The notes under the pieces were generated by a model that saw only the letters and a program-made list of their open reading frames with translations, did no database searches and had not been told where the DNA came from. 64,000 nucleotides of DNA, taken from the NCBI GenBank assembly GCA_949987565.1, contig OX465107.1, positions 1,428,582 to 1,492,581 of the forward strand, given 5' to 3'. The stretch comes from Luidia sarsii. Lineage: Eukaryota > Echinodermata > Asteroidea > Paxillosida > Luidiidae. This document shows positions 56,321 to 64,000 of the stretch, one piece after another. Position 1 is the first letter of the stretch; each line of letters starts with the position of its first letter. Position numbers and translations under genes: made by a program.

Positions 56321-56829
56321 AACGACGCCGGCGCGGCAACTGCTTAAATTTCTACCGCCATTCGGCGGGAATGTTGAATTACAAATTTCCTACCGTTCCT
56401 ATTCCGTCTTTGCTTTAGTCTCTAGCCGACACACGTCGAACTAATACATGTTTAATGGCCGGGGTTCTGGTGCATATTCCAAGGTGGGGGGCGGGGGGGG
56501 GCACAGTCAGACGGGGACTGAAGAGAAGAGGAATCTACATTATTGGAGCCAGTCTGAAGCCCCCTGTTCCCCTTTGAATTTCACGACCGACGAGCGGATG
56601 GCATTCTCCCATCCACCCTGTCCTCCGCATTGCTATCACCGTGCGTGTGGGGAGTGGGAGGGGGGTCACGGCATGCTAGTCATCTCACGGCGTGCAATGT
56701 CGATCATATTTGAGAGTTGTGTTACGCCTGGCAATGATAGCACAACGCATAGTGGGAGTAACTTGCGGGATGGGATGTATATGTAGCGCGCTACATACAT
56801 GCTCTGAGCGATTCCATGTTGATCACTGG

Positions 56830-57042
56830 TTCCCCACAGGGCAGGGCACCAGTGCTTCCCCACAGGGCAGGGCACCAGTGCTTCCACACAGGGCAGGGCA
56901 CCAGTGCTTCCCCACAGGGCAGGGCACCAGTGCTTCCCCACAGGGCAGGGCACCAGTGCTTCCCCACAGGGCAGGGCACCAGTGCTTCCCCACAGGGCAG
57001 GGCACCAGTGCTTCCCCACAGGGCAGGGCACCAGTGCTTCCT
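56830..57042. repeat. 26-bp minisatellite, 8 copies
   Basis: Nearly perfect units containing CCCCACAGGGCAGGG and CACCAGTGCTT. No stop occurs in several frames even though the period is not a multiple of three, which produces long spurious frames on both strands. Confidence 0.95.
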
Positions 57043-57474
57043 CTCTTTCAATCCTTCCCCACTCCGCCCACTCGTCCCTTCTCTGCATCCCGAGCGATCA
57101 ATCAATTGGACGGCATGGCGTGGATGCACTGCCTCCAGACTGGGGTAGCGATACAAAATGTCAACTGCATTTCAGTCGGGCTGGGCTGGCAATGTATACG
57201 CGCTGTTCCCAGACACGAGCCGTGCACACGAGTTTCCCCCGTGGCTATGTAGGCCGGGAACGACCAAAGTCTGCGGGCAAATGCAATGCGCGCCCATCCT
57301 TCATTTCCCCCTAAACTTAGTCACCACATACACGCGGCAATTCTGTGCCCTTTCAATTTAAAGATGAGCGCAGCAAAGTCCCAAGTGCGGTCATTGGATC
57401 TGCTACTGAATACATTTACAGTTCTTCTATTTTTAATAGCCAGTCAGATCATCAGATACAGGCAATTTGAATAT

Positions 57475-57695
57475 CCATCACAAGCAGTCCAGTTGAATAT
57501 GCATCAGATGCAGTTCAGTTGAATATTCATCAGATACAGTTCATTTGAATATTCATCACACACATTTCATTTGAATATTCATCAGATACAGTTCATTCGA
57601 GTTTTCATCAGAGGCAGTACATTTGAATATCCATCACACGCAGTTCAGTTGAATATTCATCACATGCAGATCAGTTGAATAGTCATGAGATGCAA
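57475..57695. repeat. AT-rich 26-bp minisatellite, about 8 copies
   Basis: Units of the type CAGTTCAGTTGAATATTCAT plus CAGATG, more diverged than the neighbouring GC-rich array. Confidence 0.9.
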
Positions 57696-57852
57696 GGCCA
57701 TCATCTCTGGTATGACAAAAGGGGCATTATAGCGTTAACCAATGTTTACATAGGATTGCTTTATCTTCTGTTGATACGCCAAGCCATTCTGCTTTGCGTG
57801 TTGCTTCGTTTCAGTCAGATGACGCGGGCCTAATGGATGCAACAATACCGCC

Positions 57853-57865
57853 GTTGCTAGGCAAC
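57853..57865. promoter_or_regulatory. X-box-like palindrome
   Basis: GTTGCTAGGCAAC is a perfect inverted repeat around a single-base-type spacer and fits the RFX half-site pattern. It lies between the two candidate DPP first exons. Confidence 0.25.
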
Positions 57866-60297
57866 CCTGCGGGGCATAATGAGCTGTGCCAAGGTCGGCT
57901 CGGCAACCAGATGACACCCTGCTGTAAAGCAACGCCACTTGTTGCATCTACGCGACTCAATCCTTCCCTTTCTCATCAAGTCCAAGTGCAGTGAGGGGGT
58001 ATCAAGTTTATCATTTCACATCTCTCACAACCAGTTGATCATACTGTTACAACGCTTACAACCTACTGTAAAATATACATCTGTGATTGGCCTCATTAAC
58101 ATTGTCTATTTGCTGTTTAAGTATACAATTTCATAATATTCTTAATTCAGATTTACAAGCAGTTATTCCTGAACTCTCCCTTTCTTTAAAAACGCTCCCA
58201 AGTTTTAGAATTACGAACGAATAAAATTGAGTGGAAACAATCAAAATGAATGATTGTTGAGTGCTGCTCCAAACCTTTTCTCTCTATTTCTTCCACCACA
58301 CCTTTTACTGCCAACCTTTAATTGCTTGGAATCATGTTTGGTTTGTTCACATCAGTTGATTGCTCCACAATACGTGCAAATACCTGAGACCTTTACGTTC
58401 TAAGAAAACAAGCTGAGCGTGGTGCCAGGCACGCATATTTACCCTATCAAAAATCCCCCCAAAAGGTACAAGTTTGCACGCGCGGGCATGGAAGCATGGT
58501 GAATGTAACAAGCCTATTATTGGGCGTAGGATTTGTCTACGGTGGATAGCATCGCACATTGGCCATTCAGCCCTGCAGCAATCCACCCTTGACAATGGCA
58601 GAGTATTAGCAAAGATTGACAATACCTTATCGTTGAAGCCGGACGTGAAATTGCCGGCACCTTGCACAGCTATAGGCATCTTGTTGGCGGGTACGTACAC
58701 CAGACGGTACAGGCAGGCTCCCTTTCCCCTCCCGGACACCAGGAAAGCCACCCAACAATGGATCCACTTCAGAGGTCAAAGAGTTGCGGCGTTCTCGTCC
58801 GATATTAATGCTGAGTCCGATCATGGAGGTAGAGGGGTGGGCCGATTCAATCCGTCAAGTCGGCCGCCAGAATGATTCCGAGGACCGTGACAATCCAAGG
58901 GATGAGGAGGGGGGAGATAGGGAAAGACCACGGTCCTTAATGTGTCCGTGGCCACCAACAATTGCATGGGCGACTCCTTGCAGCTGGTTATAACATCCTG
59001 GCCTGCCGTCATCAGTATCTCACTGCCTCTTCTCAAGACGTGAGAAAACGAACAACAACAACAACAACGCGGGGCAGGAAGGGAGATGGGTATCTCGCCA
59101 ACCCCGCTGCGCTCATCACCGCTAGACTATAGTTGTTCTTGGCTCCGTCGCTTCACCGTGGCCATGGAGGAGAGGCCTGGGAGTGGCGTGGGGAATTATA
59201 ACGGCTAATTAACGGTAAAAGCCGAGAGGGTTCTCGGCTCGGTCATTAGACGCGGGAATAGCTCCACCCTTAGCGGCTGAGTGGTGTCTCGGTTGGTGAC
59301 GGTGTATACACCACAGACCGCCCACCCGTACGGGATAGTTGATGCGGTCCCAGCTCATCCAGTGTTATTAATTGGTCTCCATTACAGGGCTATGCTTCTT
59401 AAAAAAAAAGAAAATAACGAATAGGAGGATGCCGACATGGGCTTTTAACGCTAACCAACAAGACGGTGTCGTCCATTGCTGGCGCGACCTTTAGAGAGAG
59501 AGAGAGCACGGACCTCTGTGTGTCTTCTACGGCAGGGGCCGTGAGCCCGTGGGGGAAGGGTACCGCAGACTATAATGTGCGGACATAGTTCATTAATTTG
59601 TGGTATTGACGTGCCGACAGTCAAATCCATACAGGGCTTGACTGCGCAAAAGCTACGGAGCGGACGACCCAGAGACGCATCAATATTTCCTGATCAAATA
59701 CAGGGCTGGATAACGGGAGGTATACCAGACTCAAAGAGGAGTACGGAAGAACATCGGTGTACCATACTAACAACCCTGTCGTTAGCTCCGGCCATGAGGC
59801 CTGGGGACAGTGCACATCACAGAAGGACGCAGAGCATTTATTTGCAGGGAAAATGCATCAGGCAAATTAGCACGGTCCAGGTGTACACGACGTGCGTTGT
59901 TGATTCACACGATGCACAAAATGACACACGCATGTGTTCACGGGCAGAGTTCACTAACCCATGCACTAACCAACGAGCTTTGGGCATATGTGTTAGGCTT
60001 ATGTTGCGTCGCACAGAAAGATGACTTACAGCCAATAGGTATCTGTTTTTAGTTGTTTACAGAAAGGATCTTGTTGATAATTTTGATGATTATGATTTCT
60101 GCTGTGGACCAATCCAAATAATTATTATCAACTTCACGAATAGAGAATTACAGACATCATCCCTTAGCACTGGTATTCCTAGAAATATATATGTCGGCTT
60201 TGAAGAAACAAATCAGCAATTTGTAATTCATTGCAAGCACTGAAGTCGAGCTGGACAAGAAAAGGCTCAAAGGGCTTTTGTCGAAACATCAGCTCGA

Positions 60298-60672
<375 letters not shown>

Positions 60673-61285
60673 AGGTTCATTTCTGACATCCATGGCTGGG
60701 TAAAAATGGGGGGATACTACTTAGAAACTGACGTGCTCTTCCGTGCTGACTAAGAGAACAGAGCTTCAACATCAAAGTCAAAACACAAAGGCAGTGCCTT
60801 CTGCGGACAGACCGATGACGGAGACGAAGCCTGAGCACAAGGCACTAAGTGTATAATGGCAGACGCGTTCAAGTCTTTCAATCACAACCGGAGAAAGGTG
60901 CATAATGAATATATGACTAATAAGATGGGGGTTTCCTCAGAGCTGCTAAGCACGGATGCAATCCGCTCAGCATCCAACAAGTCACACTAAGCAGGAAAGT
61001 GCTTTCAATCTTAAGCCTCAACTTGAAGTTTTCAACCCTGCCTCTTTCTCTCAGCGATAATACATTGTTTTTTTCTTCTACGAAGTAGAAGACACAACTT
61101 CACACAAAATAGGCCTCACTGATATGCGTGCATTTTCAAACAATGAATATCAGATCTCTACTGGTACTGCGAATCAACAACACATACACAAACACAGGAT
61201 GAAAGTATAGGAAGTTTGCCATGGGACACGAGAAGGGGAGATGGGATGGGACGGCTGCGGAAGGTTTATGCTCGTAATACGTTAC

Positions 61286-61328
61286 CTCACTGGCGGACTT
61301 CTTCAGCGAGAACATGGCCGCAGGCTTT
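61286..61328 (-). CDS. DPP6/DPP10-like: DPP-like alternative first coding exon, version 2
   Basis: Bounded by an acceptor-like CCCCTGCAG and a donor GAG|GTAACG. Contains ATG with MFSLKKSASE, ending in phase 0, so it also joins the membrane exon without a shift and would give a 790-residue protein. The frame stays open upstream, so a longer N-terminus is possible if the acceptor is not used. Confidence 0.5.
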
Positions 61329-63630
61329 CTGCAGGGGACGCGGCAGCACAGCCTCGGCATGGACGTCCAGAGCCCGGCGAGCCAAGAGCGCCAGAGGAGC
61401 TGTACCATAGACGTTGCCTGTCCAAGCCCCACCTATACACGACCAATGAGAACACACCGAGGGGCGGCAGGCTCCCGGCTCTTTTGGGCGGGCGGGAAGG
61501 GCAAGGTAGCGGCGGTGCGGTGTGGCCCCCCTCCGGTGTACTCCCCGCTTCCAACCGGCGACGAAAGCACGGATATCACAACACGATATTACATCAACGG
61601 AATGCGACTGAGAATCCGGCACGGGGAATATAGGTTGGATAAAAAAACCCACACAACCTCCAACGACAGTCCACTTCTCTGTTCTACCCACCGCTGAGAA
61701 AACGTCGGAATCCAATTACTTGACACGCTGATGGAGTGGACGGTCAGTCATTCGACGTGCCGGCATTATTTGACGCCTGAGCTCACAGGAGAAGGACAAA
61801 CACTGCTCCCTGATAAGACGCTCACTTGAAGGCGGCAGCGTGCGTGATGCGGCCGAGACACGGACGCAAAAGAGTGCACTAAAGAGACCGGGACCGGACT
61901 TTTGGAGCGGGCAAATTATGAGAGAATAGAAACAGTGGATATCAGTGAAGCATTCTGTATAACACGGGACAGGCAATGTGTCGGTACAATTATCCCAAGG
62001 ACTGGTCGGGCCATGAAGGAAGAAAGGGAAGTGATAGTGGTAGGCCTATATCCTAATGTATTCACGGCAGGCTACTGGTCCACTTGGGTGCAATTAAAAT
62101 CCTAGTGGTTCACCTCCGCCGAAAGCTGACAAATCCACAGCTGATGAGCGACTGAGAGGAACGACTTTTTTTAACGACTTTTATTTTTAATGAGCATGGT
62201 AATAAAAGAATGGCCAAAAATATAAAATAATGAGTGCATTCAATTCTTCCAAAAAGGGGAGAAAGAATTAAAAATCCAGATTTTTTTTAAAAATGTCTCC
62301 GACGGCAGGAAGGACAAAAATAGTCCCCAGCAGAACAGATAGTTGTACCAACACATTGACTGAAAATCCCCAAATAATTAAGGATATGATATGAAGCCAA
62401 ATGTTGCAGATCTAACAGAAATGAAAGAAAAACAATAAACACAGACGCAGGCAGAGTTCCTTAGCTGCAAATTTTCCTCCAAATCCCGGATTCCGAATCG
62501 CCCGGAGAGATGATTCCAGTCCTCTGCTATCCAGCTGTGCCGTGGATATATCCAAGATGCGATCAGGATGGCACGCGCCGCTCCAACAGAGAAGAAAAAG
62601 AAAACAAAATCGAGGGAGGAAAAAAAAGAAGAAGGAAAAAGAGTCCACCGCAAAGAGTTCTGCCAACTTGCAGGAAGGTCGGGACACCCTCGAGGTCAGA
62701 GTTTTCCCCGACGAAGCCGAAGCAGTCAATATAAATTTATGTACCTGAGACGCATCGGTATATGACTCAGGCCAGGAGACGCGGGTGATGGCGAGGGGGT
62801 GGCTACGGCTCTGTCCACGGGGTTTGGGTCCCACCGCCTGCCCTCGACTCCCTGATCCGGTTACACGTCTGGAGCGGGGACTAGGAGGAGGAGGGAGAGG
62901 AGGAGGAGGGAGATGGCCGAGGTGTTGCTGCAAACTCCTTGCGGAGAGCCAACGTCAGAGGGTTCACGCACACGAGGCGGCGGGGATCGTGACGCGCGCG
63001 AGGGAGAGGGGGGAGGGGGTGATACGGTCTCTCTTCCGCCGTCACACCTCTTTTTCCCCCCACTTTTCTCCTCCTGTCAGTACATGCCTCTCCCTCCGAT
63101 TCTGAACTCCTTTCCTGCGGTATGGATGAATCTCACGCGTGCAGATGTGACGGACAGTAATAGATGGGGGCGGGGAGGTAGGTGGGTGGGAGAGACGCAG
63201 ATGAATGTCCGGCCGAAGATTGATCGCGTGTCGGAACAAAAGCACACCGACCACAATGGCTGTTTTTTTTAGGAGTCACTGCGTCAATGCTGGGCGTAAT
63301 TGCCACATCGCACAGCTTTTATCTCTCTCTCTCTGCTAATTCAGCCAGAGTCATTCATCCTCAACATTTCCATCCTTACTCATTTGAAAGGATTACGAGA
63401 TACCAATTACCTAATTGAAAAATAAAGCTCGTGTTGTAATTTTGCACCAAAATAGATGCTTGAATCTAAATGGGAGAGAGTCGAAACGGCAATTACCGTA
63501 CTAATTTTCCAAAAAATAAAAAGCATAGGTAACTATCAGCATCTTTGGGTAGATGAATCAAAAGAAAAAAAACATGAATTGCCAATTTAAGACATCCTGC
63601 ATAATCACCAGCGCCGACATGTTTACTCAC

Positions 63631-63815
63631 CAGACGTCTACGCTTATCGGACTGACCGACCGTAAGGAAAACAGTGTAATCCAAGATTAACGACCTACGT
63701 ATACGTCCGCTCCAACACAGACGGAGGTGAGATTCTCCAGACTGAAATGTCGTCTTCGCTTTCCGATTTCGGTCAACCCTCTCGGAAGAGCGGCCGCACA
63801 GCGCTGACGACAATC
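63631..63815 (-). other. Candidate non-coding 5' exon of the DPP-like gene
   Basis: A strong donor (GTCTG|GTGAGT) follows a CpG-rich 180-bp stretch with no ATG in the continuing frame. It could be a 5' UTR exon spliced to the acceptor at 61,329. There is no independent support. Confidence 0.2.
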
Positions 63816-64000
63816 CCTAGCGCGGGTCACCCCCAATCCACAAGAATGTTATCACCGCGAGTCGATCGAGTACGAATTCGGCTGCCGACGTACGAAGACA
63901 AAAAAAACCACAAAACGAACACTGGATGCAATGCGCTGACCAGATCTCCGAAGCACACTCTCCAAATCCGAGCTGCGGTCCGATCTTCGCGTCGTCACAC

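Noticed and set aside
56666..57314. Overlapping long frames on both strands
   Set aside because: They come from a stop-free 26-bp minisatellite.

Overview
The window is nuclear DNA of an animal, most likely a marine invertebrate deuterostome such as an echinoderm. The evidence is spliced genes with GT-AG introns, vertebrate-type TTAGGG-like repeats, dense TGTACATG-type simple sequence, and many short foldback and tRNA-derived repeats. The species assignment is inference; the genes themselves are clear.

Two protein-coding genes converge tail to tail. On the + strand, 6,643-18,406 holds a complete RBM28 (nucleolar RNA-binding protein, yeast Nop4 family). Its 14 coding exons join without a frame break into 2,403 nt (800 residues plus stop), with four RRM domains and an acidic stretch. 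On the - strand, 52,880 down to 21,214 holds a complete dipeptidyl-peptidase gene of the DPP6/DPP10/DPP4 family. Its 18 coding exons join in frame into 2,382 nt (793 residues plus stop). The N-terminal membrane anchor is of DPP6/DPP10 (Kv4 channel auxiliary subunit) type, but the complete Ser-Asp-His triad and the substrate-binding Arg and Glu residues of an active DPP4-type protease are kept. Two alternative first coding exons, at 52.84-52.88 kb and 61.29-61.33 kb, both end in phase 0 and fit the membrane exon. This resembles the alternative N-termini of vertebrate DPP6 and DPP10.

The introns and flanks carry most of the unusual sequence. Two dispersed repeat families (A, about 40-60 bp; B, about 120-230 bp) share the layout of a type I hammerhead ribozyme: a CTGAYGA box, a stem II that covaries between copies, GAAA, a CGTC/CGTT cleavage-site-like element, and a short stem I complement. 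Both families often occur as head-to-head palindromes. Family A has also been amplified into a 1.2-kb array of 40-bp units in RBM28 intron 9, with a 440-bp higher-order repeat. A small foldback element with a 10-bp target-site duplication sits inside the stem II loop of one family B copy.

Other structure: a 1.1-kb degenerate telomere-like block that switches strand inside a DPP intron, four long G-rich arrays (one starting at an RBM28 splice donor), minisatellites with 17-, 26-, 30- and 33-bp periods, tRNA-derived SINE fragments, and a third foldback or terminal-inverted-repeat family. 1-6.4 kb and the spaces between the candidate DPP first exons (53-61 kb, 61.3-63.6 kb) hold no further gene that I can recognise.
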